Shown here: one piece after another, positions 23,562 to 32,318 of the stretch
Layout: each line of letters begins with the position of its first letter
How positions within the stretch are numbered: position 1 is the first letter of the stretch
Source of the DNA: Pusillimonas caeni
Lineage (GTDB): Bacteria > Pseudomonadota > Gammaproteobacteria > Burkholderiales > Burkholderiaceae_B
Length of the DNA stretch: 64,000 nucleotides
NCBI RefSeq assembly: GCF_003545815.1
Contig: NZ_PDUW01000003.1
Span: forward strand, 186,001 to 250,000
Reading direction: 5' to 3'
The notes under the pieces: generated by a model
Database searches by the model: none
The model's input: only the letters and a program-made list of their open reading frames with translations
What the model was told of the DNA's origin: nothing
Made by a program: the position numbers and the translations under genes

Positions 23562-25157
23562 ATGGACGCAGACATCGACTATTCCCTGCCATACTCATCT
23601 CGGCGTCCGATAGTCTGTGCGAAGAACATTGTTGCCACCTCCCAGCCATTGGCGGCCCAGGCAGGAGCCCGAATGCTGGCGGCGGGCGGCAACGCGGTCG
23701 ACGCCGCGCTTGCCGCCGCCATGGCGGCGACCGTCGTGGAGCCCACCGGTTGCGGCCTGGGCGGCGATGCATTTGCAATCGTATGGGACGGATCCAGAGT
23801 ACACGGACTCAATGGCTCGGGCCCGAGCCCGGCGCGCTGGGAGGCCGGCGTCTTCGAGGGCCTGCAGAAGATGCCGTCCAGGGGCTGGGCCAGCGTGACC
23901 GTGCCTGGCGTGGTGGCGTCGTGGGAAGCGTTGAGCCGGCGTTTTGGCAGGCTTCCCTTCGCGCGGCTTTTCGAACCGGCCATCTCCTACGCCCGCGACG
24001 GCTTCATGGTCAGCCCCGTCATCGCGACGCTATGGGCGGCGATCGCGCACAAGTACCAGGACCAGCCCGGCTTCCGGGAATGCTTCCTGCCCGCGGGCCG
24101 GGCCCCGGCGCCCGGCGAGGCGTTCGCCAATCCCGGCTTGGCCGCTTCCCTGGAAATGATCGCCCGCGAAGGCTCCGACGCCTTCTATCGCGGCGGTTTG
24201 GCGGAAAAGCTGCTGGCGTGGTCCCAATTGCATGGCGGCCTGTTGTCCAAAGAGGACCTGGCCGGTTACGAGCCTTTCTGGTGCGGCACCATACAGAAGG
24301 ACCTGGGCGGCGCAACCATCCATGAAATTCCGCCGAACACCCAGGGCATTGCAACCCTTATCGGCCTTGGCATTCTGAGCCGCTTCGATTTGGGGCAATA
24401 CGCTCCCGACAGCGCGGAGTTCATTCATCTATGCATTGAGGCGATGAAGCTGGCCTTCGCCGATACCGAAGCCTACATCGCCGATCAGCATCTGAATTCT
24501 TTCGACGTCCAGTCACTGCTGTCCGATGAGTACTTGTCCGGCCGGGCCGCGTTGATCGATCCGGCGTCAGCCAAGACCTATGCGGCGGGAGCGCCCGCGC
24601 AAGGCGGCACGGTCTATATATGCGCCGCGGACGAGAACGGCATGATGGTGTCGTTCATCCAGTCGAACTACGAGGGCTTCGGCTCGGGCGTCGTAGTGCC
24701 GGAAACGGGAATCAGCATGCAGAATCGTGGCATGGGGTTCTCTCTGCAGGCAGGGCATCCCAATTGCGTCGGCCCGCGCAAGCGGCCTTTTCACACCATC
24801 ATCCCGGGCTTTGCCACAAAGGGCAATTCGCCTCTCATGGCCTTTGGCGTCATGGGCGGCCCCATGCAGGCCCAGGGGCATATGCAGGTCGCGCTGCGTA
24901 CGCTCGTCTTCAAACAGAATCCGCAGGCGGCCATCGATGCGCCCCGGTGGCAATACCGGGCAGGCAAAGAAGTGCTGGTCGAGCGCGCCATGCCGGCGGA
25001 AGTCGTAGAAGGGCTCAGGCAGCGCGGACACGAAGTGTCGGTCGACCAGGGGGAGGCGGTGTTTTCTTTTGGCGGGGCCCAGATCATCCGGCGTACGGCC
25101 GATGGCTACGTTGCCGGATCGGATCATCGCAAAGACGGCATGGCTGTCGGCTTCTAG
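23562..25157 (+). CDS. Gamma-glutamyltransferase family protein
   Basis: 531-aa N-terminal nucleophile hydrolase of the gamma-glutamyltranspeptidase family. The autoprocessing/nucleophile Thr is T350 in QGGTVYICAADENG. GLGGDAFAIVWDG matches the substrate-carboxylate region, and the C-terminal GGPMQAQGHMQV is conserved. No signal peptide is visible, so unlike classical periplasmic GGT it probably works in the cytoplasm. It may remove a gamma-glutamyl group or hydrolyse a related amide (cephalosporin-acylase-like members exist). It sits between an aminotransferase and an amidohydrolase in one operon. The substrate is unknown. Confidence 0.88.
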   Translation: MDADIDYSLPYSSRRPIVCAKNIVATSQPLAAQAGARMLAAGGNAVDAALAAAMAATVVEPTGCGLGGDAFAIVWDGSRVHGLNGSGPSPARWEAGVFEGLQKMPSRGWASVTVPGVVASWEALSRRFGRLPFARLFEPAISYARDGFMVSPVIATLWAAIAHKYQDQPGFRECFLPAGRAPAPGEAFANPGLAASLEMIAREGSDAFYRGGLAEKLLAWSQLHGGLLSKEDLAGYEPFWCGTIQKDLGGATIHEIPPNTQGIATLIGLGILSRFDLGQYAPDSAEFIHLCIEAMKLAFADTEAYIADQHLNSFDVQSLLSDEYLSGRAALIDPASAKTYAAGAPAQGGTVYICAADENGMMVSFIQSNYEGFGSGVVVPETGISMQNRGMGFSLQAGHPNCVGPRKRPFHTIIPGFATKGNSPLMAFGVMGGPMQAQGHMQVALRTLVFKQNPQAAIDAPRWQYRAGKEVLVERAMPAEVVEGLRQRGHEVSVDQGEAVFSFGGAQIIRRTADGYVAGSDHRKDGMAVGF

Positions 25158-25179
25158 TCGGCGAAAAAAGGAGCAAAAC

Positions 25180-26376
25180 ATGATCAATGCCTACCACAAC
25201 GCACACATCATCGACGGCACGGGACAGTCGTTTACCGGCTACCTCGTCGTCCAAGACAGCCGCATCCTCGATGTAGGGCCGGGCAAGCTGCCTGAAGGGA
25301 TGAAGGCGGATTCGGTTCGCGATCTGAGCGGCCTGGCCTTACTGCCTGGAATGATCGATTGTCACGTGCACCTGTATAGCGACGGCGATGCCAACCCGGC
25401 CGCCACGCGGCAAGAGCCGGCGCCTTTGTCCGCCCTGAGGGCGGCCAGGAATGCCATGCGTACGGTCCAGGGGGGCATCACCACCGTACGGGATTGTGGT
25501 TCGCGCGACGGGGTCGATTTCGCCTTGAGAAGGGCGGCCCAGGAAAAACTGTGCGTGGCGCCCCGCATGCTGCTGTGCGGCTGCATGATCTGCATGACAG
25601 GTGGACACGGGGTCGGCTCGGGCATCGAGGCCGACGGTCCCGAGGGCGTGCGCAAGGCGGCCCGGCAGATGCTCAAGCAAGGCGCGGACCATATCAAGCT
25701 GGTGGCCAGCGGCGGCATCCTATCGCAGGGCACCGAAATAGGTGCCGCCCAATTCACGGTCGAGGAAATGCGGGCTGGCGTCGAAGAGGCGCATCGGGCC
25801 GGAAAAACGGCCTGCGCCCATGCCCATGGCGCGACGGCCATCAAGAACGCCATCCAGGCCGGCGTCGATTCCATCGAACACGGCTATCTCATCGACGATG
25901 AGGGCATTGACATGATGGTCGACCGGGGCACTTACCTGGTTGCGACCTCGATCGCGGTGAGGAATGTCGTCAAGCATGGCGTCGATGCCGGCATTCCCGA
26001 GCATTCCGTGCGCAAGGCGAGTTCGGCTATCGACCAGCACATCCAGGGCTTTGGCAAAGCCCTCGCGGCAGGAGTAAAGATGGCGATGGGAACCGACTCC
26101 GGCGTGCCGTTCACGCGCCACGGCCGGAATCTTGAGGAGCTCGCTTGTCTGGTCGAGATGGGCATGAGTCCGATGCAGGCCATCATGACGGCCACCTTGC
26201 ATTCGGCGGGCTTGTTGCAGAGGGAAAACGAGATCGGGAGTCTCGAGAAAGGGAAGCTGGCCGATTTCATCGTCGTCCGGGGCGATCCCTTGAAGGACAT
26301 CTCGGTGCTCAGCCAGCAGGAGAATATTCGCAGCGTGTTTATCGGCGGCGAGAGCGTATACGAACAAGGCGTTTGA
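25180..26376 (+). CDS. Metal-dependent amidohydrolase
   Basis: 398-aa TIM-barrel amidohydrolase, close to the imidazolonepropionase/prolidase-type (Xaa-Pro dipeptidase-like) group. Metal ligands visible are H62-V-H64 (MIDCHVHL), the probable carboxylated lysine K173 (HIKLVASGG), H214/H216 (AHAHG), H234 (IEHGY) and D306 (GTDSG). The start ATG at 25180 follows AAGGAGC; the frame extends upstream into the GGT gene without homology. It probably cleaves a cyclic amide or an N-acyl or dipeptide bond in the cytosol, as the third enzyme of the operon. Confidence 0.88.
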   Translation: MINAYHNAHIIDGTGQSFTGYLVVQDSRILDVGPGKLPEGMKADSVRDLSGLALLPGMIDCHVHLYSDGDANPAATRQEPAPLSALRAARNAMRTVQGGITTVRDCGSRDGVDFALRRAAQEKLCVAPRMLLCGCMICMTGGHGVGSGIEADGPEGVRKAARQMLKQGADHIKLVASGGILSQGTEIGAAQFTVEEMRAGVEEAHRAGKTACAHAHGATAIKNAIQAGVDSIEHGYLIDDEGIDMMVDRGTYLVATSIAVRNVVKHGVDAGIPEHSVRKASSAIDQHIQGFGKALAAGVKMAMGTDSGVPFTRHGRNLEELACLVEMGMSPMQAIMTATLHSAGLLQRENEIGSLEKGKLADFIVVRGDPLKDISVLSQQENIRSVFIGGESVYEQGV

Positions 26377-26468
26377 CGGGCCCCCAGCGCGAGGCCACAG
26401 CCGCATGCGAGACGCCGGGACGCGCCCGCGCCCGAGGAGCGTCGATGAATTTACAGGGCAAGGAGACC

Positions 26469-27626
26469 ATGATGAGTGTACCCAGATCAGAACATGAAAA
26501 TCGCGTCGCACGGGCCCGCGAGAAAATGCGCGAGCTCGATATGGCGGGGTTGATTGTTACCGATCCGTTGAACTTTCAGTACTTTACGGGGCAGCCTACG
26601 CCCGCCTGGATGAAGTCCCGCGCGTCCATCTTCGTGCTGCCCCTGGAAGGCGAGCCCGCCATGATAAGTTGGTCGGGGCCGGGTATGTTCGCACGGCTCT
26701 ACGGGCGCGATTACCCGTCGTGGGTCGACGACCGCCGCATCTATCCGGACGTGCCGTTTACGCGCGATGAGAGGGTCGACTGGGGGCTTCGCGGCGTGCT
26801 CGAAGAACGGAAGCTGACCGATGCCAAGTTGGGCATCGAGCTGGGCCGCGAAAGCTGGCTGGGCATTCCGTTGGTCGACTTCGAGCGTCTCAAGGAAGAG
26901 CTGCCCCATGCGACCTTTGTCGATTCAGGGCCGGTGGTCTGGTCTTGCCGCCTGATCAAGTCCGAGTGGGAAATCGACTGCCTGCGCAAGGCCTGCGAAA
27001 TGGGCGGCCGCGCATGGGACCGTATTTTCAACGAAGTCAAAGAGGGGGACAGCCTGGCTTCGGTGCAGAAGCGCATTCTGGCTTATTACATGGAAGAGGG
27101 CGCCGACCTGAACTCCGGACCTCCGATCGTGCTGGGGGCGACGGGACCCAACAACACGTTTCAACGGGGCGATGTGCTGTACCTGGACGGCGGTCCGGGC
27201 TATCTCGGCTATCGCATGGACTACACGCGCCGCGGCGTATTCGGCCCTCCTTCCAAGCGTCAGCAGGAAGAACACGACGGCATGTGGGAAATCATGTTCG
27301 AGGTGATCGATCGCATGAAGCCGGGCGTGCCGGTGAAAGAGCTGTTCGACTATTCGCAGAAGCGCTTGAGCGAACGTCCCGAGTGGAAGAACTATTCGAC
27401 CCATCCGGCGTTGCGCATCGGACACGGCATCGGTCTGGAAAACGAGCCTCCCTCCATGTCCGGGGTAGACGACACCGTGCTGCAGGTGGGCATGGTGCTG
27501 ACTCCCGAACCCAAGATAGAGAGCGTCGATGGCCTGGTCAATCCGGAGGAGCAGGTCGTCATTCGGCCGGACGGCGCCGAATTGCTCTCTGATTCCAGCG
27601 ACTACCGCCTTCGGGTGATCGGGTAG
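26469..27626 (+). CDS. M24-family metallohydrolase (Xaa-Pro aminopeptidase/creatinase fold)
   Basis: 385-aa 'pita-bread' fold enzyme. The five metal ligands are present: D240 (LYLDGGPG), D251 (YRMDYTRR), H319 (IGHGIGLENEPP), E347 (LTPEPKI) and E360 (NPEEQVV). The N-terminal creatinase-type domain (residues 10-155) precedes them. The AAGGAGACC ribosome site favours ATG 26469. The family includes Xaa-Pro dipeptidases, creatinase, ectoine hydrolase (EutD/DoeA) and the lyase DddP. The neighbouring ornithine-cyclodeaminase-like gene recalls the EutC/EutD pair of ectoine catabolism, but EutB and EutE are absent, so that is only an analogy. Confidence 0.88.
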   Translation: MMSVPRSEHENRVARAREKMRELDMAGLIVTDPLNFQYFTGQPTPAWMKSRASIFVLPLEGEPAMISWSGPGMFARLYGRDYPSWVDDRRIYPDVPFTRDERVDWGLRGVLEERKLTDAKLGIELGRESWLGIPLVDFERLKEELPHATFVDSGPVVWSCRLIKSEWEIDCLRKACEMGGRAWDRIFNEVKEGDSLASVQKRILAYYMEEGADLNSGPPIVLGATGPNNTFQRGDVLYLDGGPGYLGYRMDYTRRGVFGPPSKRQQEEHDGMWEIMFEVIDRMKPGVPVKELFDYSQKRLSERPEWKNYSTHPALRIGHGIGLENEPPSMSGVDDTVLQVGMVLTPEPKIESVDGLVNPEEQVVIRPDGAELLSDSSDYRLRVIG

Positions 27627-27641
27627 AGAAGGAAAAGATTC

Positions 27642-28622
27642 ATGGCATACATTCGATTGCTGGGTGAAGCGGACTTGAGAACTCTAGGCTTGACGCACAA
27701 TGATGTTGTGTCGGCGGTGGAGCATGCTTACCGGCAAAGTGCGCGAGGCCTTGCGGAAGTGCCCACGAAAATCGGGGTTCATCCCGATCACCCCAATAGC
27801 TTTTCTCATGCGATGCCGGCCTGGGTGGGAGGCGGCGAGCCTGCCCTGGGCGTCAAGTGGATTTCCTATCACCCGGGAAACCTCGAGCACAAGCTGCCCG
27901 ATTCCTGGGGCGTGATTGTGGTCAACGATCCAGAGACAGGCGAGCCCGTTTGCTTCATGGAGGGCATGTACATCACGTTCTTGCGCACGGCGGCGTGTGC
28001 GGCGGTCATGGCCAAACGCTTGGTGGCGCAGCCCCAAGTGCTAGGGCTCATTGGTTGCGGCGGGTTGGGCAAGGCCAGCCTTGCCGTGATGCGGCACGTG
28101 TTTCCCTCATTGAAGCAAGTGTACGTTTCGTCGAAAAAGGCAGAGTCGCGGCAAGCGTTCTGCGCGGAGTTCGATAGCGACTCTTGTCGTGTGGTGCCCG
28201 TGGACGATGTCGGACAGCTGCTGGCCGAGTCCGATGTGGTCGTGACTTCTTTGCCGCCGGTGGACATTCCGCCGGTGCAGGCGGGCATGCTCAAGGACCA
28301 CAGCGTATTCATTCCCCTGGACGTCGACTTTTCCTGGGATCCGGCAGTGGTCGGCGAGTTCAACGCATTCTATGCGGACAACGTTCCGTACTTTCGCGCT
28401 TTGCTGGAAAAGAAGGTGGGACGCCCGAACATGCCTGACACGGCCATTCTCGATACGCAGGAGTTCGTTGCGGAGCACGATGGTCCGCCACGCGCCCCGC
28501 AAGGAAGAGTCTTTGTCGCGGTTTGTGGAATCGCCAGTGTCGATATCGTTATCGCCGCCCAGGCGTTTCATCGTGCGGTCAGAGCCAATATCGGCTCGTT
28601 TTTTGAGATACGCCAATCATAG
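27642..28622 (+). CDS. Ornithine cyclodeaminase / mu-crystallin family protein
   Basis: 326-aa NAD(P)-dependent enzyme of the OCD/mu-crystallin family. The N-terminal substrate half includes KIGVHPDHPNSFSHAMPAWVGG and LGVKWISYHPGN, and GLIGCGGLGKASLAVMRHVF is the Rossmann nucleotide-binding loop. Family members are ornithine cyclodeaminases, ketimine or delta1-pyrroline-2-carboxylate reductases, alanine dehydrogenases, or the EutC protein of ectoine breakdown. The active-site match is not enough to choose. It lies 15 bp after the M24 gene and 26 bp before the TRAP solute-binding gene, so it is part of the operon. Confidence 0.85.
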   Translation: MAYIRLLGEADLRTLGLTHNDVVSAVEHAYRQSARGLAEVPTKIGVHPDHPNSFSHAMPAWVGGGEPALGVKWISYHPGNLEHKLPDSWGVIVVNDPETGEPVCFMEGMYITFLRTAACAAVMAKRLVAQPQVLGLIGCGGLGKASLAVMRHVFPSLKQVYVSSKKAESRQAFCAEFDSDSCRVVPVDDVGQLLAESDVVVTSLPPVDIPPVQAGMLKDHSVFIPLDVDFSWDPAVVGEFNAFYADNVPYFRALLEKKVGRPNMPDTAILDTQEFVAEHDGPPRAPQGRVFVAVCGIASVDIVIAAQAFHRAVRANIGSFFEIRQS

Positions 28623-28648
28623 GCGTATCTGAACTTATGGAGATAGGC

Positions 28649-29641
28649 ATGAACGCGAGTATTTGCAAGGCGCTTATCCGCGCCGCAGCTGTATCGTCCC
28701 TGACCTGGTTGTGCGCGTCGTCGGCCGTGGCCGCCGATATTACGCTCAAAGCCATAACCTATATGCCGCCGAGCAAGTTCGAAGACTCCATGGCGGTGTT
28801 CAAGTCGTGGATAGAGAAGGTCAAGGAGCAATCCGGCGGAAAGGTGGACATCAAGATCGTCGGCGGCCCGGAAGTCTTTCCGGTCAACGACCAGGTCAAT
28901 GCCGGCAGCAAGGGTCTGGTCGACATTGTGCTGACCTTTACCGCGCACGCTCCCGCCGTCCCCGAGGTGGAAACGATTTTCCTGTCCAAGGTCACGCCGC
29001 AGCAAGAAAGGGAAAACGGCTATACCGACTTGTTTGACAAGGCGCATCACAAGATCAATATGAAATATATAGGCCGGGCGAGCACGAATTCCGGCTTCTA
29101 TATTTTTTCGCGCAAGCCGATTCATTCCCTTGAAGATTTCAAAGGCATGAAAATCCGCTCCCACACCGGCTACAACCCTTTCTTCAGGTCCCTCGGCGCC
29201 AATCCGGTGGGGATAGGCATCAGCGAAATATACGGTGCGCTCGAAAGGGGACTGGTGGATGCGGCGCCCTACAACCTGTTCGTTCACGACATGGGTATTG
29301 CGGAGGTGACAAAGTATGTGCTTGACGATCCTTTCTGGAAGGCGCATACGACCATGATCCTGATGAACAAGCAGAAGTTTAACAGCCTGCCGGCGGACGC
29401 CCAGAAGGCCTTGATCGATGCACAAATCGAGAACGAAGCCGAAATGGCGGGAATCGTGGCTGAGATGAAAGCACAGGAGCGCAAGAAGCTGGAAGAAGCC
29501 GGCATTACCTTTACCAAGCTGTCCGACGAAGAGGCGAAGGAATGGGAACGTTTGTCGGTCGACGTGCGCTTCGACGATTTGAAAGACAAGCTGCCGCCGG
29601 AACAGCTGGCCAAGATCAAGACCATGTTGATGGGCGAATAA
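28649..29641 (+). CDS. TRAP transporter solute-binding protein, DctP type
   Basis: 330-aa periplasmic binding protein of a tripartite ATP-independent transporter. It has a signal peptide (about 1-29, ending SAVA), the mature start ADITLKAITYMPPS, and the DctP signature GMKIRSHTGYNPFFRSLGANPVGI with the conserved arginine that binds a substrate carboxylate. ATG 28649 follows GGAGATAGG; the ATG at 28637 would leave no ribosome site. It works with the small and large permeases downstream. It implies that the operon's substrate is an acidic or zwitterionic compound taken up with Na+ or H+. Confidence 0.9.
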   Translation: MNASICKALIRAAAVSSLTWLCASSAVAADITLKAITYMPPSKFEDSMAVFKSWIEKVKEQSGGKVDIKIVGGPEVFPVNDQVNAGSKGLVDIVLTFTAHAPAVPEVETIFLSKVTPQQERENGYTDLFDKAHHKINMKYIGRASTNSGFYIFSRKPIHSLEDFKGMKIRSHTGYNPFFRSLGANPVGIGISEIYGALERGLVDAAPYNLFVHDMGIAEVTKYVLDDPFWKAHTTMILMNKQKFNSLPADAQKALIDAQIENEAEMAGIVAEMKAQERKKLEEAGITFTKLSDEEAKEWERLSVDVRFDDLKDKLPPEQLAKIKTMLMGE

Positions 29642-29722
29642 TCCCGCCCATGGCGCGCGCGCCACGGAATGAATCTCCGGTTTTTCGAGGGCGTGCGTGC
29701 GTTTCAGAAGCGACAAGGGACC

Positions 29723-30223
29723 ATGATGGATAAACGTTCAAAGTTCGGTGTGGGATTCGACCGCCTGCTTGATTTCTTTCTTGCCGTGGGCTGCGTGATC
29801 ATGGTCTTCCAGGTGCTCAGCGTCTCCGCCGATGTCTTCAGCCGGTATTTTTTCAACATCTCGTTCTTGTGGGTAACGCCCATCAACGAATGGGGCCTGG
29901 TTTATCTGACGTTTCTGGGCGCGGCGTGGCTGCAGCGGGAAAAAGGGCATGTGGGGGACGATTCGGTCGCTTCGTTGCTGCCGGCCTCCGTCCGCAGGTT
30001 CTTCAGGTCGATCGGGGTCATTCTCGCCATCGCCTCCTGCGGTGTCCTGTTCGTCTACGGTGCTTACGTGGTGTGGCAACTGTACGAGAAAAACACCTAC
30101 GACTTCTTCAAGCTGGAATCGATACCGCTCTATGCCGTGTATGTCGTGATCCCCTTCGGCGGTTTCTTGTGGCTGTTGCAGATCGTCCGCGAACTCGTCT
30201 CAGAATCGCAAAGCAAACACTGA
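29723..30223 (+). CDS. TRAP transporter small permease, DctQ type
   Basis: 166-aa integral membrane protein with four predicted helices. It contains the DctQ hallmark SADVFSRYFFNISFLWVTPINEWGLVYLTFLGAAWLQREKGHV (split here as one conserved cytoplasmic-face segment). I chose ATG 29723 after AAGGGACC; an ATG at 29669 is possible. It bridges the binding protein and the large permease. It lies between them with 80 bp and 34 bp gaps. Confidence 0.87.
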   Translation: MMDKRSKFGVGFDRLLDFFLAVGCVIMVFQVLSVSADVFSRYFFNISFLWVTPINEWGLVYLTFLGAAWLQREKGHVGDDSVASLLPASVRRFFRSIGVILAIASCGVLFVYGAYVVWQLYEKNTYDFFKLESIPLYAVYVVIPFGGFLWLLQIVRELVSESQSKH

Positions 30224-30257
30224 ATGCAGCACAACCACGATAGATAAGGAGACGACC

Positions 30258-31568
30258 TTGGAGTGGTATACCGCGTTTTTTTTGTTGATGGGCAGTTTCT
30301 TCACCCTCGTTCTGATGGGGGTGCCGGTGGTCTTCTCGTTCTTCGGAGTCAACATCGTTTTCCTCGGCTACTTCATGGGAAGCGCCGGCTTCGAGCTCTT
30401 TATAGACAGCATGTACGGCAGTCTGTCGAACTTTGTGCTGTTGCCCATTACCTTGTTTATCCTGATGGGCGAAATCATGTTTCGGACCGGAATTGCGCAC
30501 CGGATGATTGCGACGTTGGATACATGGCTCAGCGATGTGCCGGGCCGGCTGTCGCTGCTTTCGGTCGGTTCGGGAGCGTTGTTGGCCACTCTGTCGGGTG
30601 CGAGCATCGGTTCGACCGCCATGCTGACCCGCACGCTCGCCCCCATGATGCAATCGCGTGGATACAGCACGGCAATGACTATTGGCCCGCTATTGGGCAG
30701 CGGAGGCATCGCCATCTTGATACCGCCGAGCGCACTGGGCGTCATTCTGGCGGTCATCGCCGGAGTGTCGGTGGGCAAGCTGCTGGTCGCCATCGTCATA
30801 CCCGGACTGCTGCTCGTGATGGCCTTCATTATTTATGTCGTGGTGCGCTGCACCCTGGATAAAACGGCAGCGCCCAAGTACGACTCGGACAGGATACCCA
30901 TCAAAGAGCGTCTGGTTCTGACCTGCAAATATGTATTGCCGCTGTCCATCGTCATCTTTTGCGTGATCGGCACGGTCTTTATCGGCATCGCGACGCCCAC
31001 CGAGGCGGCCGCCTTGGGCACCTTGGGAGCTTTTCTATTGACGGTGGTCTATGGCGCCTGCAGCTGGGCGGCCATGAAAGAAGCGCTGGTGTCGACCATG
31101 CGCACTTCGGTGATGGTGTTGTCCATCCTGGCCGCGTCGCAGGCGTTCACCCAGCTGCTGGCCTACACGGGAGCCACCCAAGAGCTGGTGGTGTGGGCGT
31201 CGGCCCTCAGCATCTCGCCGCTGCTGCTCGTCATCTTGATGCACTTGATCACATTGCTGCTGGGCGGGCCCATCGGAGGCGTGCCGCTCATCATGATGAC
31301 GGTACCCGTCTTCATTCCTATCGTGAAGTCGCTGGGCTACGATCCCATCTGGTTCTGCGTCGCCATGCTGATCAACGTCGAACTGGCACAGATCACCCCG
31401 CCGTTTGGCATCTTGTTATTCGTCGTGAAGGGAATCCTGCCCAACATAGCGTTCCGCGACATCATCAAAGCCGCCGTTCCCATTATTTTGTGCAACGTGG
31501 TGGTCATGGGGCTGGTGATCGCATTTTCCGATCTTGCTCTCTGGCTGCCTCGCCAAATGGCGCAGTAG
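30258..31568 (+). CDS. TRAP transporter large permease, DctM type
   Basis: 436-aa transport channel with about 12 membrane helices. GSGALLATLSGASIGSTAMLT is the DctM motif near the N-terminal half, and LLGGPIGGVPLIMMTVPVFIPI and LAQITPPFGILLFV are the matching ones in the C-terminal half. The start is a TTG with a strong ribosome site (AAGGAGACGACC). It is the last gene of the aminotransferase-to-TRAP operon. No clear terminator follows. Together with the genes at 28649 and 29723 it forms one complete TRAP system. Confidence 0.9.
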   Translation: MEWYTAFFLLMGSFFTLVLMGVPVVFSFFGVNIVFLGYFMGSAGFELFIDSMYGSLSNFVLLPITLFILMGEIMFRTGIAHRMIATLDTWLSDVPGRLSLLSVGSGALLATLSGASIGSTAMLTRTLAPMMQSRGYSTAMTIGPLLGSGGIAILIPPSALGVILAVIAGVSVGKLLVAIVIPGLLLVMAFIIYVVVRCTLDKTAAPKYDSDRIPIKERLVLTCKYVLPLSIVIFCVIGTVFIGIATPTEAAALGTLGAFLLTVVYGACSWAAMKEALVSTMRTSVMVLSILAASQAFTQLLAYTGATQELVVWASALSISPLLLVILMHLITLLLGGPIGGVPLIMMTVPVFIPIVKSLGYDPIWFCVAMLINVELAQITPPFGILLFVVKGILPNIAFRDIIKAAVPIILCNVVVMGLVIAFSDLALWLPRQMAQ

Positions 31569-31603
31569 CGCGGCCCGCGGAAGCGCGCCGCAGGACAGCC
31601 GCG

Positions 31604-31789
31604 CTATAGAGGGGAGATCGTCTCGAGATAGCGGACGTACTGGGGACGGCTACTGCGGATGGCGTGGAGGCGCTCGCAGAAATCGGCCAGTTTGGTCGAT
31701 GTCGCGGCGGGAGCCTGGGACAAAGCCTCCGGCTGCCTTGCTTGCTTGCGGTTGAAAACAGGGTTTAAAAGGGTTTCCTGGCGTTCCAT
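31604..31789 (-). CDS. Possible small protein of 61 residues, unrecognised
   Basis: A 61-codon frame (MERQETLLNPVFNRKQARQP ... LADFCERLHAIRSSRPQYV) starts at ATG 31789 behind GAAGAG. Upstream lie an inverted repeat AGGGT-TT-ACCCT (31812-31823) and an AT-rich patch with TATTAT that could be a promoter on the minus strand. No family is recognised. It could be a real small gene beside the remnant region or a chance frame. The upstream dyad is the main argument for a gene. Confidence 0.35.
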   Translation of the reverse strand: MERQETLLNPVFNRKQARQPEALSQAPAATSTKLADFCERLHAIRSSRPQYVRYLETISPL

Positions 31790-31893
31790 GTGACTCTTCT
31801 TCATCAAAACTAGGGTTTACCCTTATTCTATTATTTATAATAGCCTCTTGCAAATATTTGCGCCTCTGGAGAAAAAAGGGTCGGGGCAGACCG

Positions 31894-31992
31894 TCAATCC
31901 GCCTCGGCGCTCGCCACCTTTACGCCCCGCTCCCGATAAATCAGATCCACGATCTCGCCGCCCCGGCCCATTGAGCCGGCCTGGATCACGAG
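31894..31992 (-). pseudogene. Remnant of the 3' end of the capsule dehydratase gene
   Basis: 31894-31960 matches 38737-38803, the last 67 bp of the capsule dehydratase gene including its stop codon, with 4 mismatches by eye. At the shared hexamer TCGCCG the match jumps to 39146-39183 and continues to 31992, so 348 bp are deleted. Orientation is the same as in the intact gene. It marks the left flank of the island that ends at 38737. Sequence from 31993 to 32150 is GC-rich and unassigned. Confidence 0.8.
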
Positions 31993-32150
31993 TTTGTCGG
32001 GCCTGTACGGCCCCGGGCGGCAACGCTCGCTCGACGGTTTACGGGCCGGCAGGCATTGGCGCGAATGATGGACGTGCCTTTGCCTGTTCGGCGGCCGCAG
32101 GCGCCAAGCGGAAAACGACTGTCGAACGTGCGGCTTCGCGCCAGCGGCTG

Positions 32151-32311
32151 GGCGCTAGTGCCAAGTCCTCATGCAATCGGATTGCGAGCCTGTCGTCTTG
32201 CGATTTCGCAATTGAAGCCTGGCTGCGGAGATTCGATAGGCGTCCGCTTCACTGAGGTCGGGATACTGTATGGATAAAGGAGCGATGGGCTTGCGGGGCT
32301 GTTCGGCCCGC
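32151..32311 (-). pseudogene. Remnant of the keto-pentenoate hydratase gene
   Basis: 32151-32187 matches 19901-19937 with 4 mismatches, and 32187-32311 matches 20082-20206 with about 4 mismatches by eye. About 144 bp between these parts are deleted. The orientation is the same as the intact gene at 19468-20253. It has no usable reading frame. It is the second of three fragments joined in this patch. Confidence 0.82.
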
Positions 32312-32318
32312 GTAGTAA

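Noticed and set aside
26469-28622. A complete ectoine-degradation operon (eutBCDE)
   Set aside because: The M24 and OCD-type genes recall EutD and EutC, but the threonine-dehydratase-like EutB and the deacetylase EutE are absent and the other genes do not fit.
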